DNA of 64,000 nt from Oribacterium parvum ACB1 (GCF_000238055.2 NZ_KE148312.1:689201-753200); one strand, 5' to 3'. Positions 8,393 through 17,817 are shown, counted from the first letter of the stretch. Numbers and translations are program-made. Notes: generated from the letters alone by a model not told the origin.

Positions 8393-9091
8393 TTACTTCT
8401 TTTGTCCATAATAAGCATTTTTACCGTGCTTCCTAAAATAATGCTTATCCAAAATATAGCTTTCCATAGAAGACTCTGGATTTAAAAGTAAGGTACGAAA
8501 AGCCATTTCCGCTATTTTTTCAAGAACTACCGCATTTTCCACCGCCTTCTTAGGGGAAATACCGTAAGCAAAAGGACCGTGGTTTTTTACCAGTATACCG
8601 GGAATGGCAAGTGGATCAAGCTGCAGCTTTTCAATACACTCCACAATGACTTTTCCGGTATTCTTTTCATAGTCTTTTTTCACTTCATCTTCTTTTAAGG
8701 CTCTGGTACAGGGAATATCTCCATAAAAATAGTCCGCATGCGTGGTTCCCAAAGCCCGGATGGCTTTTCCTGCCTGGGCAAAGGACACGGCATAAGTGGA
8801 ATGCGTGTGAACGATACCAAGAAGCTTCGGAAAACGACGATACAAAACAAGATGGGTCTCCGTATCGGAGGAAGGATTCCACTCTCCCTCCACCTTCTTT
8901 CCGCTCTCTACTTCCAGTACAACCATGTCATCTGCCTGCAACTTTTCATAGGCAATACCGGATGGCTTTATGACCATATATTTTCTATCTTCCGTAATAC
9001 CACTTACATTTCCCCAGGTATAAATCACCACATTTTGTCTTTTTAATTCCAGATTCGCCTGAAAAACTTCTTCCTTTAAAGCTTCCAGCAT
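8393..9091 (-). CDS. araD: L-ribulose-5-phosphate 4-epimerase
   Basis: A 232-residue class II aldolase/epimerase converting L-ribulose 5-phosphate to D-xylulose 5-phosphate. It shows TWGNVSGI and KPSGI (phosphate binding), SSDTETHL, the zinc-binding [17 protein letters not shown], and the C-terminal [14 protein letters not shown] that separates AraD/UlaF-type epimerases from fuculose aldolases. Length agrees with E. coli AraD (231). It stands alone here with no arabinose isomerase or kinase nearby, so it may serve arabinose, ascorbate or xylulose routes encoded elsewhere. The ATG at 9091 follows a GGGGGCG stretch, a weak but acceptable ribosome site. Confidence 0.88.
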   Translation of the reverse strand: MLEALKEEVFQANLELKRQNVVIYTWGNVSGITEDRKYMVIKPSGIAYEKLQADDMVVLEVESGKKVEGEWNPSSDTETHLVLYRRFPKLLGIVHTHSTYAVSFAQAGKAIRALGTTHADYFYGDIPCTRALKEDEVKKDYEKNTGKVIVECIEKLQLDPLAIPGILVKNHGPFAYGISPKKAVENAVVLEKIAEMAFRTLLLNPESSMESYILDKHYFRKHGKNAYYGQKK

Positions 9092-9123
9092 TCGTTTGTC
9101 ACGCCCCCTTTTCCATAGTTTTC

Positions 9124-9167
9124 AAAAAAGGAATCTCCATGAATAATTCATCTGAAGATTCCTTTTT
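9124..9167 (-). terminator. Terminator between the Fbp-like operon and araD
   Basis: AAAAAAGGAATCT pairs with AGATTCCTTTTT; on the minus strand the stem is followed by a T-rich run. It ends the binding-protein gene before araD. Confidence 0.75.
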
Positions 9168-9217
9168 CTACATTTTCTCTTTTATTTTATAAGCTTAAAT
9201 CGATTTTCAGATTTATC

Positions 9218-10333
9218 TTATTTGTAGTACTCGGTGTAGAGCTTGTTCCAGTGCTCTAATACCTGGTCCTTGTTATTAATCAACCACTCTATGTCTCTAT
9301 CTACCCACTTTACATCCTCATCCTTCGGAATGTACTTGTAGTCAATCTTTGCGTTCGGATTGGTCAGACGGATAGTTCCGAGAGCGTTTCCTCTTGCAGT
9401 CTGGCTCTCAGCAGACATAAGGAAGTTTACCATAGCCTTTGCAGCAGCCATATGCGGAGCACCTTTTACCACTGCACAACCGAAAGCAAAGTTGGAACTT
9501 CCGGATGCAGGATATACCAGCTTAATGTTCTCTGCACCACTCTTTAAGAGAGTAGACGCACCGTCTTCATAGGTAAGACCTACTACATATTCACCATCGG
9601 CCACGTTTTTAAAACAAGCGGAAGAGCTTCCCTGGATAACCATCTTATTCTTCATCAGGCCTTCAATCATACTCCATGCCTCATCACTGTCATTTCCATA
9701 AACAGCCATAATATTGGAGATATTGTTCCAAGCCGCGGAAGACTCGTTCGGATCGGAGAATACAATCTTTCCTTCCAGCTTCGGATCCAAAAGATCTTTG
9801 TAATCTTTAATATCCAAGCCGAGCTCCTTCTCTAAATCGGTATTCACACAGAATACCACAGAAGAAAGGTGGTCATAGTTATAGAATCCGTTGTTACTCT
9901 TATACTTGTCCGGAAGCTCATCTTCGTGAACGGATATAAAGGGCTCAAAAATATCCTTATTCTTGTCTCCGTCAGCCTGGTTCATGCCGCCAAGCATAAC
10001 ATCTCCCTGCGGATTGGCCGACTCTGCCTTGAGTCTTGCAAAAAGCTCTCCCGCAGAACCGTTTACAACCTCTACCGTAATATCCGGATACAGCTCGTTA
10101 AAGCCTTCCAATACAGTATCTACATCATCATCTGTCATAGAGCAGTAGAGAGTAAGGCTATCCCCGAGATCCTCTGTGTTCTCCGCTTCCGCCTTGCTTT
10201 CTTCCTTCCCTGCTTCTGTCTCTGCAGAGCTTGCCTGCTTTGCATCATCTCCGCCGCTCTTCGCACCGCCACAAGCCGCAAGGCTCACTGTGAGAAGGCC
10301 TAAACCAAGCCACTTCATTAGATTTTTCTTCAT
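9218..10333 (-). CDS. ABC transporter substrate-binding lipoprotein (FbpA/AfuA-like)
   Basis: A 371-residue extracellular lipoprotein: signal peptide MKKNLMKWLGLGLLTVSLAACGG with a lipobox Cys, an acidic/Glu-Ala linker, then a type 2 periplasmic-binding fold beginning LTLYCSMTDDDV. Motifs DVMLGGMN and KIVFSDPNESSAAW resemble the FbpA/AfuA family of ferric-iron and organophosphate binders. The paired tyrosines that hold Fe3+ in FbpA are not evident at the expected place (VGLTYEDGA), so iron is not assured. The frame opens at 10381, but ATG 10333 has an AAGGAGG site and begins the signal peptide. It is the last gene of an operon of ATPase, permease and binding protein. Confidence 0.8.
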   Translation of the reverse strand: MKKNLMKWLGLGLLTVSLAACGGAKSGGDDAKQASSAETEAGKEESKAEAENTEDLGDSLTLYCSMTDDDVDTVLEGFNELYPDITVEVVNGSAGELFARLKAESANPQGDVMLGGMNQADGDKNKDIFEPFISVHEDELPDKYKSNNGFYNYDHLSSVVFCVNTDLEKELGLDIKDYKDLLDPKLEGKIVFSDPNESSAAWNNISNIMAVYGNDSDEAWSMIEGLMKNKMVIQGSSSACFKNVADGEYVVGLTYEDGASTLLKSGAENIKLVYPASGSSNFAFGCAVVKGAPHMAAAKAMVNFLMSAESQTARGNALGTIRLTNPNAKIDYKYIPKDEDVKWVDRDIEWLINNKDQVLEHWNKLYTEYYK

Positions 10334-10453
10334 TTTTTTCCTCCTTAATCTATCGCTAAAACATTTCTGTTTTATGCACAAAAACTTTCATAGCTATGAC
10401 TATATTCCCAAAAGGATTACTAGTCCATAGGGGGGTGTCAATCTATTATTTAA

Positions 10454-12100
10454 TTAAACCTTAACATCCTCAGACTTACTTACAAAGAGATAAATAATCA
10501 GAGAAATCGTGGTTAAAATGGTAAGCACCGCAGAAAAGGCTGCTGCAATACCGTAGTTTCCTCTGGAAATTGCCACATACGCCGACATTGTCAGAGTAAT
10601 CGTCTTATTGTTGTACAGGATGATGGCACTGGAAAGCTCTGTAACAATGGCCACCCAGCTCAAAATTGCACCGGATAGAATTCCGTTTGCCATCATCGGA
10701 ACCGTTACCTTTGTAAAGGTCTTCAGCTTAGATGAGCCCAAGCTCAGTGCCGCTTCCTCTATAGAGTAGGGGATCTGCACCAAAGTTGCGGTTGCAGAAC
10801 GTATGGTATAGGGCATTCGCCGAATAACCAAGGAAAGCACCATAATCCAAAGGCTTCCTACAAGCACGATAGGCGGCTTTGAGAAAGACACCGCAAGCGC
10901 GATACCGATTACCGATCCCGGAATAATATAAGGGAGCATGGAAAGAGTATCGATTGCATTGTTTAAGAAATTGCCTCTACGCACTACAAGATAAGCTATG
11001 ATGATGGAAACCAAAATAATCAATGCCAGAGACAAAAATCCCAATAGGAAGGTATTCTGTATGGAACGTACAAGGAGCTTTTTTGCCGCTTGCGTATAAT
11101 TAATCAAAGAATACCCCGGCTTAAACACCGATCTGTCGCAGTTCCTAAAGGACAGATAAATGATATAAACATTCGGCAAAATTGCGATTCCGCTTAATCC
11201 GTAGGTAAAGAGATAAATCAAGATTCCCATGATTCCCTTCGGTCGCTGCTTTTCTACCGGATGCAGGGCATTGATAGAGAAGGTAAATTTCTTTCCCGCC
11301 CACTTTTGAATCAGGAAAACCAATGCGGTAACCAGAATTGCCACTACGGAAATTGTTGCGGCAAAGGCATGATTTGTTCCGTTTTCTCCGATATACTGCT
11401 TATAGATTTCCACCGGGAAGGTACGGAAGCCCTCTCCGATAATCAAAGGCGTTCCGAAGTCTGCAAAGGAACGCATGAACACCAGCAAAGATGCCGCCAA
11501 AATAGTCGGCATGGAAAGACTCAAAATAATCTTAAAGAAACGGTTAATTCCTTTACAGCCAAGGCTGGTCGATGCTTCAATCAAGGAATTGTCAATGTTC
11601 TTAAAAGCACCGTTCATATAGATAAATACCAACGGATAAAGCTTTAAAGCCTGCACAAAAAGGATTCCTTTAAAGCCATAGATGCTGCCTATATTGATGC
11701 CTATTTTAGCCAGTCCTTGTGTGATCACGCCGGAGCGTCCCAAAAGCATAATCCACGCGTATGCCCCGATAAAAGGAGCGGACATACAGCAAAGAATACT
11801 TACCACAAAGAGGAATTTTGCTCCCTTTAACTGATAAAAGGAATAAAAATAGGCAAAAGGAATGCCCAAAACCAAGGTGCTTAAGGTAATGGCAATGGTC
11901 ACCGAAAAGCTGTTCAAAATAGTACTGCTGTAGTACGGGTTGGTAAAAAACTTATGAAACTGCTCCAAGGTAAAGCGTCCGTTTTCATCAATCACCGATT
12001 GCTGCAGAATACCAAAGAGCGGATAAATCAAAAACACCAAAAAGAGTGCCAGCAGGGCGAAGGTGAAAAAAGTCCATATCTCCAATTTTCTTTTCATCAT
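10454..12100 (-). CDS. ABC transporter permease, FbpB-like double domain
   Basis: A membrane protein of 548 residues with about 12 hydrophobic segments, made of two homologous permease halves as in FbpB. Each half has an EAA-type loop: EASTSLGCKGINRFFKI in the first and EEAALSLGSSKLKTFTKV in the second, which contact the ATPase. The first of two adjacent ATG codons at 12100 is chosen because AAGGAG lies seven bases upstream; an upstream ATG extension has no ribosome site. It begins two bases after the ATPase stop. Substrate is that of the cognate binding protein, unknown. Confidence 0.88.
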   Translation of the reverse strand: MMKRKLEIWTFFTFALLALFLVFLIYPLFGILQQSVIDENGRFTLEQFHKFFTNPYYSSTILNSFSVTIAITLSTLVLGIPFAYFYSFYQLKGAKFLFVVSILCCMSAPFIGAYAWIMLLGRSGVITQGLAKIGINIGSIYGFKGILFVQALKLYPLVFIYMNGAFKNIDNSLIEASTSLGCKGINRFFKIILSLSMPTILAASLLVFMRSFADFGTPLIIGEGFRTFPVEIYKQYIGENGTNHAFAATISVVAILVTALVFLIQKWAGKKFTFSINALHPVEKQRPKGIMGILIYLFTYGLSGIAILPNVYIIYLSFRNCDRSVFKPGYSLINYTQAAKKLLVRSIQNTFLLGFLSLALIILVSIIIAYLVVRRGNFLNNAIDTLSMLPYIIPGSVIGIALAVSFSKPPIVLVGSLWIMVLSLVIRRMPYTIRSATATLVQIPYSIEEAALSLGSSKLKTFTKVTVPMMANGILSGAILSWVAIVTELSSAIILYNNKTITLTMSAYVAISRGNYGIAAAFSAVLTILTTISLIIYLFVSKSEDVKV

Positions 12101-12102
12101 CC

Positions 12103-13215
12103 CTAAACTCCTTTTGCATTGCATGCGTCCACAAGAATATTCTTTTCCCCGTCTTCCGTGAATACATTTACCTTTTCCATATTCATCTTTAAGGAAATTT
12201 CTTCACCAACATTTAAAATATTGCTGATGGTGGATTCCTGAATGATTTCAGCGCGGTCTCCCGTCTCCAGCTCTACGGTATAATGGGTATTGAGTCCCAG
12301 GAAAATGCTTTCCGTAATGCGTGCGTGAATCAGCTCTTCTTCCTTTTCACAAAGAATAAACTCTTCGGGACGAACGCTTAACTTCACTTTTTGATTCTTC
12401 TTGAAGGATTCCTCAATGTTCTTGATTTCCGCTCTCTTTCCATTAGAAAAAGAAAGGAATGTCTCTCCGCCTTCTACAACAAGCTCCGCTTCCACTACAT
12501 TGGATCGACCGATAAAACTGCTTACAAAAAGATTTGCAGGTCTCTGATAAATACTCTTCGGTGTTCCAACCTGCTGTAAAACGCCGCCCTTCATAACCGC
12601 AATACGATCGGAGATAGCCATCGCCTCTTCCTGATCATGCGTTACATACACCGTAGTAATCCCTACCTGATGCTGTGTTCTTCTTATCGCGCTACGCATA
12701 TCCACACGAAGTTTTGCATCAAGGTTTGACAAAGGCTCATCCATCAAAAGTACATCCGGCTGGATGACCAAGGCTCTGGCCAAAGCCACACGTTGTTGCT
12801 GTCCTCCGGACATTCTATCCGGTTTTCTATCCGCAAGATTTTCAATCTGCATCAATCGCAAGAATTCTTCACTCTTCGCTCTCCGTTCCGGAGCCGGAAC
12901 TCCGCGATTCTTTAAACCGAATTCCACATTCTGTCTTACTGTGTAATGCGGGAAAATAGCATAGTTTTGGAATACCATACCGATATTTCTTTTCGCCGGA
13001 TCCAAATCATTTATTCGTTTATCATTGAAGTAAAAATCTCCGCCTTCGATGGAATTAAAGCCGGCAATCATTCGAAGAAGTGTGGTCTTTCCACAGCCCG
13101 AGGGCCCCAGTAAAGTAAAGAACTCACCCTCACGGATATCCAGACTCAAATCTGGAATGATCGTACTGTCCCCGTATCTCTTCACTGCGTTTTTAATAGA
13201 AATTGCTACACTCAA
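12103..13215 (-). CDS. ABC transporter ATPase, FbpC/PotA-like
   Basis: A 370-residue importer ATPase. Walker A is LLGPSGCGKTT, the Q-loop follows GMVFQNYAIFPH, the signature is MSGGQQQRVALARAL, and Walker B is VLLMDEPLSNLDAKLR; then YVTHDQEEAM holds the switch His. The last 120 residues form a TOBE-type regulatory domain (NVVEAELVVEG.. and KLSVRPEEF). The start is TTG at 13215, five bases after GAGGAGGGG. It heads the three-gene importer operon. Confidence 0.9.
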   Translation of the reverse strand: MSVAISIKNAVKRYGDSTIIPDLSLDIREGEFFTLLGPSGCGKTTLLRMIAGFNSIEGGDFYFNDKRINDLDPAKRNIGMVFQNYAIFPHYTVRQNVEFGLKNRGVPAPERRAKSEEFLRLMQIENLADRKPDRMSGGQQQRVALARALVIQPDVLLMDEPLSNLDAKLRVDMRSAIRRTQHQVGITTVYVTHDQEEAMAISDRIAVMKGGVLQQVGTPKSIYQRPANLFVSSFIGRSNVVEAELVVEGGETFLSFSNGKRAEIKNIEESFKKNQKVKLSVRPEEFILCEKEEELIHARITESIFLGLNTHYTVELETGDRAEIIQESTISNILNVGEEISLKMNMEKVNVFTEDGEKNILVDACNAKGV

Positions 13216-13297
13216 TTGCCCCTCCTCATCAAAATCCTATTTCCTATCTTCTTATTCATCTTTGCTGAATCCCTGTAAAAAAACAGAAAGTAGAACC

Positions 13298-13326
13298 AGT
13301 ATATTGTAATGTTATTTCAAAATCAA
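13298..13326 (-). promoter_or_regulatory. Sigma-A promoter of the Fbp-like operon
   Basis: On the minus strand TTGATT (13326-13321) and TATACT (13303-13298) are exactly 17 bases apart. An ATCAAGA/TCTTGAT hairpin overlaps the -35 and may be an operator. Confidence 0.65.
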
Positions 13327-13440
13327 GATTTTTTCTTGATGCAATTTTATAAGTTTACAGGAATATTAAAAATTAATTTTTGTGCATTTTTGTGCAAAGC
13401 AACTTTTTTATTGTATTCTAAAAACAAATTCCCAAGCATA

Positions 13441-13476
13441 AAAAAGCCGGAGAACACGCTTTAGTCTATCTCCAGC
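13441..13476 (-). terminator. Terminator overlapping the end of the DUF1294 gene
   Basis: GCTGGAGA pairs with TCTCCGGC (one G-T pair) and is followed by a T run on the minus strand. The stop codon of the DUF1294 gene (13461-13463) lies in the loop. Confidence 0.7.
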
Positions 13477-13748
13477 ACTTTGTGCACAATGACATATCCC
13501 CAGAGAAGACAAAAAAGGGGAATCATCAGTTTAAATCTTCCCTTCCTGGTCTTATGTCGAAAAATCCTCATCGCGGAAAGCGCTCCAAAAGCCCCTCCCA
13601 CAAATGCCATGAGCAGTAAGGCTCGTTCCGGAATCCTCCATTCCTGGCGAATCGCTTTATATTTATCCAGACCGTAGAGAAGAAAAGTAAGGAGATTGAT
13701 TACAATAAAATATAAGCCTCCTACCGAAATATCCATACCCGAAATCAT
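13461..13748 (-). CDS. DUF1294 small membrane protein
   Basis: A 95-residue protein with about three membrane segments. The pattern LLYGLDKYKAIRQEWRIPERALLLMAFVGGAFGALSAMRIFRHKT-x-K is the DUF1294 signature (split here only by being long; key residues are DK, RIPE, GG and RHKT). The frame is open to 13862, but the ATG at 13748 overlaps the stop of the upstream small gene as TAATG, a standard coupled start. Function of the family is unknown. Confidence 0.75.
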   Translation of the reverse strand: MISGMDISVGGLYFIVINLLTFLLYGLDKYKAIRQEWRIPERALLLMAFVGGAFGALSAMRIFRHKTRKGRFKLMIPLFCLLWGYVIVHKVLEID

Positions 13749-14020
13749 TATTCTTCCTCTTCTTCTCTTTCCGCTTTTTCTTCTTTCCTTTTTTCCAGCA
13801 GTTCGGAAATATTGACTGCTGTCAGAAAAATTTCTATGATTGCAACAATAAGAAGTCCGCACTTGGCAAGGAAGATTGCACCCTTGTCTTTCTTTTTCTT
13901 TGCCTCTTTCATCCCTTCCATAAGCAGAAGAAGACCGGTCATATTTCCTAAATGAATCAAATTGCGGTTCGCCTGTCGATTTTCCTGCAAAATTTCTTCC
14001 ATGATTTTTTTCTTACTCAT
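13748..14020 (-). CDS. Small membrane protein of unknown function
   Basis: A 90-residue protein: a charged N-terminal helix, then one or two hydrophobic stretches (GNMTGLLLLMEGM and AKCGLLIVAIIEIFLTAV), and a highly charged coiled tail ending in five Glu. I recognise no family. A GAGG site precedes the ATG at 14020 and the stop is coupled to the DUF1294 gene by TAATG, so the two are co-expressed. Confidence 0.6.
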   Translation of the reverse strand: MSKKKIMEEILQENRQANRNLIHLGNMTGLLLLMEGMKEAKKKKDKGAIFLAKCGLLIVAIIEIFLTAVNISELLEKRKEEKAEREEEEE

Positions 14021-14191
14021 TTTCTTTTCCTCTTTCGATTTCGAGCTTCTCCGTCAATTTCGAATTTTCTTTCTATTCCATGTCTCTTTCAATTTAGAAT
14101 GCTTTTTTTGCAATCTCGGGTTTCTCATCCAAGCCCATCACTTCCATCCACTCGCAAATCCAGTATCAAATATATTGCCGACTACTCCCAA

Positions 14192-14824
14192 TCAGACTAG
14201 GGCTTTCGCACGTATAGCTTCTAATTCATCCTCCTCAAAGAAATAGGCACGGGCATTTTCCACCCTTACGCGAACAAAGCTGTCTTGAAATGAATGTCCT
14301 TCCTTTAAAGAAAGAAGCAACATGATGACTGCACCGTGTGTAATAATCAGGATATCTTTCTCTTTCTTTACATCCGGCTTTTCTTCCGCAAGTTTCTTCT
14401 GTATTAAAGAATAGGCAGAAAAAAAACGGTTTAAAACCTCTTGATAGGATTCGCCTCCCGGAATTCTTCTGAATCGTTTATTTTCTTCCCATTCCTCCAG
14501 CTCTCTCGAGTATTCTTTTTTTGCCTCCAACCAGCTTTTCCCTTCACAAACTCCGAAGCTCATTTCTTCCAACCCGGAAATTTCTTTTACAGGGAGATGT
14601 AGCAGCTTTCCCACTATCTCCGCCGTCTCTTTTGCTCTTTTAAGCGGGCTGGTAAAGATAGAGGAGAGGGAGCGCTCTTCAAGGCTGAGCTGCCTTTCCA
14701 AATATTTGCTTAACGAATACGCCTGTCGGATTCCATTTTCATTTAGCGGAATATCCGTACTGCCCTGGATACGTCGTTCCACATTCCAGTCCGTTTCCCC
14801 ATGTCTGGCTATATAAATCCGCAC
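14192..14824 (-). CDS. Histidine phosphatase family protein
   Basis: A 210-residue protein of the phosphoglycerate-mutase-like superfamily. The catalytic RHGETDWN motif is at residues 7-14 (phospho-acceptor His8), followed by IPLNENGIRQA, SPLKRAKETAE, a Glu in EEMSFGVCEGKSW and the second catalytic His in LIITHGAVI. It could be a cobalamin-pathway phosphatase (CobC-like), a general sugar-phosphate phosphatase or a phosphoglycerate mutase homologue; no cobalamin genes lie nearby. The length suits a phosphatase. Confidence 0.8.
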   Translation of the reverse strand: MRIYIARHGETDWNVERRIQGSTDIPLNENGIRQAYSLSKYLERQLSLEERSLSSIFTSPLKRAKETAEIVGKLLHLPVKEISGLEEMSFGVCEGKSWLEAKKEYSRELEEWEENKRFRRIPGGESYQEVLNRFFSAYSLIQKKLAEEKPDVKKEKDILIITHGAVIMLLLSLKEGHSFQDSFVRVRVENARAYFFEEDELEAIRAKALV

Positions 14825-14906
14825 AATCCCCTCTCCTCCTTTCCGTTGTTTTTATTATTTCTATTGTTTCCATTGCCATTTGCACTTCTATTATTTTACT
14901 ATTCTG

Positions 14907-14974
14907 TGCCTTTGCTGTTTCTATGCCTTTGCTGTTTCTATACCTTTGCTGTTTCTATTCCTTTGATGGTTCTG
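14907..14974. repeat. 17-bp tandem repeat in a pyrimidine-rich gap
   Basis: Three near-identical copies of a 17-bp unit (TGCCTTTGCTGTTTCTA; third copy starts TACC) are followed by a degenerate fourth (14958-14974). They lie in a T/C-rich gap between two minus-strand genes. The unit is not a multiple of three and no gene is predicted through it. Confidence 0.8.
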
Positions 14975-14997
14975 ATTTTTTACTCCCCTCTTCGTTA

Positions 14998-16431
14998 TCA
15001 CTTTACTCCATGTGCAATCTCTCTTGCTACAAAGATGCCGGAAGCCGAAGCATGGGAAAGAGAATGGGTTACACCGGATCCGTCTCCGATTACATAAAGT
15101 CCCTTACATCCTGACTCCAGATGTTCATCCAGTTCTACTTCCATATTGTAGAACTTGACTTCTACTCCATAGAGCAAGGTATCTTCATTGGCTGTACCCG
15201 GAGCAATTTTATCCAAGGCATAAATCATTTCCATAATGCCATCCAGAATTCTCTTCGGAAGCACCAGGCTCAAGTCTCCCGGTGTAGCCTGCAATGTCGG
15301 CTGTACCATCCCTTCTTCGATACGCTTATGATTACTTCTTCTTCCTCTTACGAGGTCTCCGAATCGCTGCACAATCACACCGCCGCCAAGCATATTGGAA
15401 AGGCGGGCAATGCTTTCTCCGTAACCGTTACTGTCCTTGAAAGGCTCGGAAAAATGCTTTGCCACAAGGAGCGCAAAGTTGGTATTTTCCGTATGCTTCT
15501 CTTCTCCCTCGTAGCTATGGCCGTTTACGGTTACAATCCCATTCGTATTTTCATTTACCACAATCCCGTTCGGGTTCATACAGAAAGTACGTACATTATC
15601 TTCAAAAAGTGCTGTTCTATAAACAATCTTACTCTCATACAACTCATCTGTTAAATGAGAGAAAATCACAGCCGGAAGCTCCACTCTTACACCAAGATCC
15701 ACACGATTTGACTTGGTGGGAATTCCCAGCTCATCACAAACCGACTCCATCCATTTACTGCCGGAGCGTCCTACGGAAACGATACATTTTTTTGCAGAAA
15801 AATCTTCCTGTTTTGTATGCAAAATAAAGCCGTCACAGTCCGTCTTAACAGATTTTTCCTCCCCTGATTTTTCCTCGAATGCTTCTCGCCTTCCTACAAT
15901 TTCTATCTTCTCCACCGGAGTATCGAAATGGAACTCTACCTGCTCTTTCAGTTTTGCATAGAGATTTTTCAAAACCACATAATTGATATCCGTGCCCAGG
16001 TGTCGAACGGAAGCATCCAGAAGCTTTAAACGATTCTGCATACATAGCTTCTTAAACTTAGTTCCCGCTGTGGAGAAAAGCCTTGTGCCTTCTCCTCCGT
16101 TTTCCATATTGATTTCATCAACGTATTTCATCAGATCAAGAGCTTCCTCTTTTCCAATATATTCATATAAGGTGCCGCCGAAGTCGTTTGTTATATTGTA
16201 TTTTCCATCGGAAAATGCACCTGCTCCGCCGAATCCGCTCATAATCGAGCAACTCTTACAGGAAATACAGGTCTTAATCTTCTTTCCATCAATCGGACAA
16301 TGCCTTTTTTCCAGACTGTGTCCTGCCTCTAAAACCACAACAGAAAGAGCGGGGTCCTTCTTCATCAGCTCATAAGCCGCATAAATTCCTCCGGGTCCCG
16401 CACCGACAATGGCTACATCATAATTCTTCAT
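14998..16431 (-). CDS. FAD-dependent dehydrogenase-like protein (COG2509 type)
   Basis: A 477-residue flavoprotein. It opens with a dinucleotide-binding motif VAIVGAGPGGIYAA at residues 5-18, followed by an acidic residue in VVVLEAGHSLEKR. A Cys-rich segment, KKIKTCISCKSCSIMSG, precedes a GGAGAFSDGKYN motif conserved in this uncharacterised family. The C terminus carries VIGDGSGVTHSLSHAS, the second FAD-contact motif. Family members are long HI0933/BaiN-like or tRNA-modification-like flavoproteins of unknown substrate. It is the first gene of a run on the minus strand. The ATG at 16431 follows GGAGGG. Confidence 0.75.
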   Translation of the reverse strand: MKNYDVAIVGAGPGGIYAAYELMKKDPALSVVVLEAGHSLEKRHCPIDGKKIKTCISCKSCSIMSGFGGAGAFSDGKYNITNDFGGTLYEYIGKEEALDLMKYVDEINMENGGEGTRLFSTAGTKFKKLCMQNRLKLLDASVRHLGTDINYVVLKNLYAKLKEQVEFHFDTPVEKIEIVGRREAFEEKSGEEKSVKTDCDGFILHTKQEDFSAKKCIVSVGRSGSKWMESVCDELGIPTKSNRVDLGVRVELPAVIFSHLTDELYESKIVYRTALFEDNVRTFCMNPNGIVVNENTNGIVTVNGHSYEGEEKHTENTNFALLVAKHFSEPFKDSNGYGESIARLSNMLGGGVIVQRFGDLVRGRRSNHKRIEEGMVQPTLQATPGDLSLVLPKRILDGIMEMIYALDKIAPGTANEDTLLYGVEVKFYNMEVELDEHLESGCKGLYVIGDGSGVTHSLSHASASGIFVAREIAHGVK

Positions 16432-16514
16432 TTGCCCTCCACATTATTTCAATGCAATGCAGTAAATATTTACAATCTAGTTTATCATAATTTTTTCAAT
16501 TTTGTATATGTGAA

Positions 16515-16556
16515 ATCCAAAAAGAGAAGCCATAGAAAACCATACGACTTCTCTTT
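16515..16556 (-). terminator. Terminator downstream of the fucose operon
   Basis: AAAGAGAAG pairs with CTTCTCTTT around an 18-nt loop and is followed by TTTTTGG on the minus strand. It lies about 110 bases after fucO; the bases between show no gene. Confidence 0.7.
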
Positions 16557-16668
16557 GCATTTCTATCTTTCCTAAGTGAATTTCGCAAACTTCCCTGTCT
16601 CATTCGCTATAAAGAACAAGGTCAATAAGCTGTACTTTCCGGCTCTTACGCCTTCCTCCTGTTCCGAT

Positions 16669-17817
16669 TTACAGTAAACTTAAGAAGAGCTCCTTGATTT
16701 CCTCAAACTTCGGATCTCTCGGGTTTCCGGGTCTGCAAGCATCATCCATAGCGGACTGGGACAAGAAATCTACATCCTCCGGCTTTACGATATTCTTTAA
16801 ATCCTTGGGAATGCCTACATCCTCAGCAAGCTTCTTAACCGCATCGATTGCCGCCTTCTGATACTCTTCCTTGCTCATTTTCTCTGTACCGGGAACACCC
16901 ATAGCCTTGGCTACTTCTCTTAACTTCTCTCCTACCGCTTCCTTATTGTATTCCATAACCGTAGGAAGAATGATCGCGTTAGCTACACCGTGCGGTGTAT
17001 CGTAAAGAGCACCTAAGCCGTGTGCCATGGAGTGCACAATACCCAGACCGCAGTTGGAGAAGCCCATACCGGTAAGGTACTGTCCAAGTGCCATTCCTTC
17101 TCTTCCCTCAGCCGTATTCTCTACTGCACCGCGAAGAGACTTTGCAATCAGCTCAATCGCCTTTAAGTTGAACATATCGGTGATGGTATTTGCACCCTTT
17201 GTGGTATATCCCTCGATAGCATGGGTAAGCGCATCCATACCGGTAGATGCGGTAAGGCCTTTAGGCATACTGGACATCATATCGGGATCTACGAAAGCCA
17301 CTACAGGAATATCGTGAGTATCCACACAAACGAACTTTCTCTTCTTCTCTACGTCAGTAATAACATAGTTAATGGTAACCTCTGCAGCGGTTCCTGCCGT
17401 TGTCGGAATAGCGAAGATTGGAACAGATGGCTTCTTTGTTGCAGAAAGTCCCTCTAAGCTTCTTACATCCTCAAACTCCGGATTGGTAATGATGATACCG
17501 ATAGCCTTGGAGGTATCCATAGAGGATCCTCCGCCGATTGCGATAATATAATCCGCTCCTGACTTCTTAAATGCCGCTACACCGTTCTGCACATTTTCAA
17601 TAGTCGGGTTAGCCTTGATATCAGAGTAAATCTCATAAGGAAGGCCTTCCTTATCCAGTAAATCGGTTACTTTCTTCGTTACATTAAACTTGATTAAATC
17701 CGGATCGGAACAAACAAAAGCCTTATGGAAACCACGACCCTTTGCCTCCTCTGTGACACTTAAGATTGCCCCTTTTCCATGATAAGATACTTCATTCAAC
17801 ACGATTCTATTAGCCAT
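16669..17817 (-). CDS. fucO: Lactaldehyde reductase / iron-containing alcohol dehydrogenase
   Basis: A 382-residue iron-dependent alcohol dehydrogenase. FucO reduces L-lactaldehyde from fuculose-phosphate cleavage to 1,2-propanediol using NADH. NAD-binding GGGSSMDTSKA, GMDALTHAIEGY and GIVHSMAHGLGALYDTPHGVANA (metal-binding His residues) are all present. The start at ATG 17817 has an AAGGAGG site and matches the family (MANRIVLNEVSYHGKGA); the upstream open extension lacks a ribosome site. It is the last gene of the fucose operon, consistent with disposal of lactaldehyde under anaerobic growth. Confidence 0.92.
   Translation of the reverse strand: MANRIVLNEVSYHGKGAILSVTEEAKGRGFHKAFVCSDPDLIKFNVTKKVTDLLDKEGLPYEIYSDIKANPTIENVQNGVAAFKKSGADYIIAIGGGSSMDTSKAIGIIITNPEFEDVRSLEGLSATKKPSVPIFAIPTTAGTAAEVTINYVITDVEKKRKFVCVDTHDIPVVAFVDPDMMSSMPKGLTASTGMDALTHAIEGYTTKGANTITDMFNLKAIELIAKSLRGAVENTAEGREGMALGQYLTGMGFSNCGLGIVHSMAHGLGALYDTPHGVANAIILPTVMEYNKEAVGEKLREVAKAMGVPGTEKMSKEEYQKAAIDAVKKLAEDVGIPKDLKNIVKPEDVDFLSQSAMDDACRPGNPRDPKFEEIKELFLSLL

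Noticed and set aside
14825-14997. Open frame across the 17-bp repeats
   Set aside because: A hydrophobic Phe/Leu-rich frame created by the T/C-rich tract, with no ribosome site; a 17-bp unit would break any frame.
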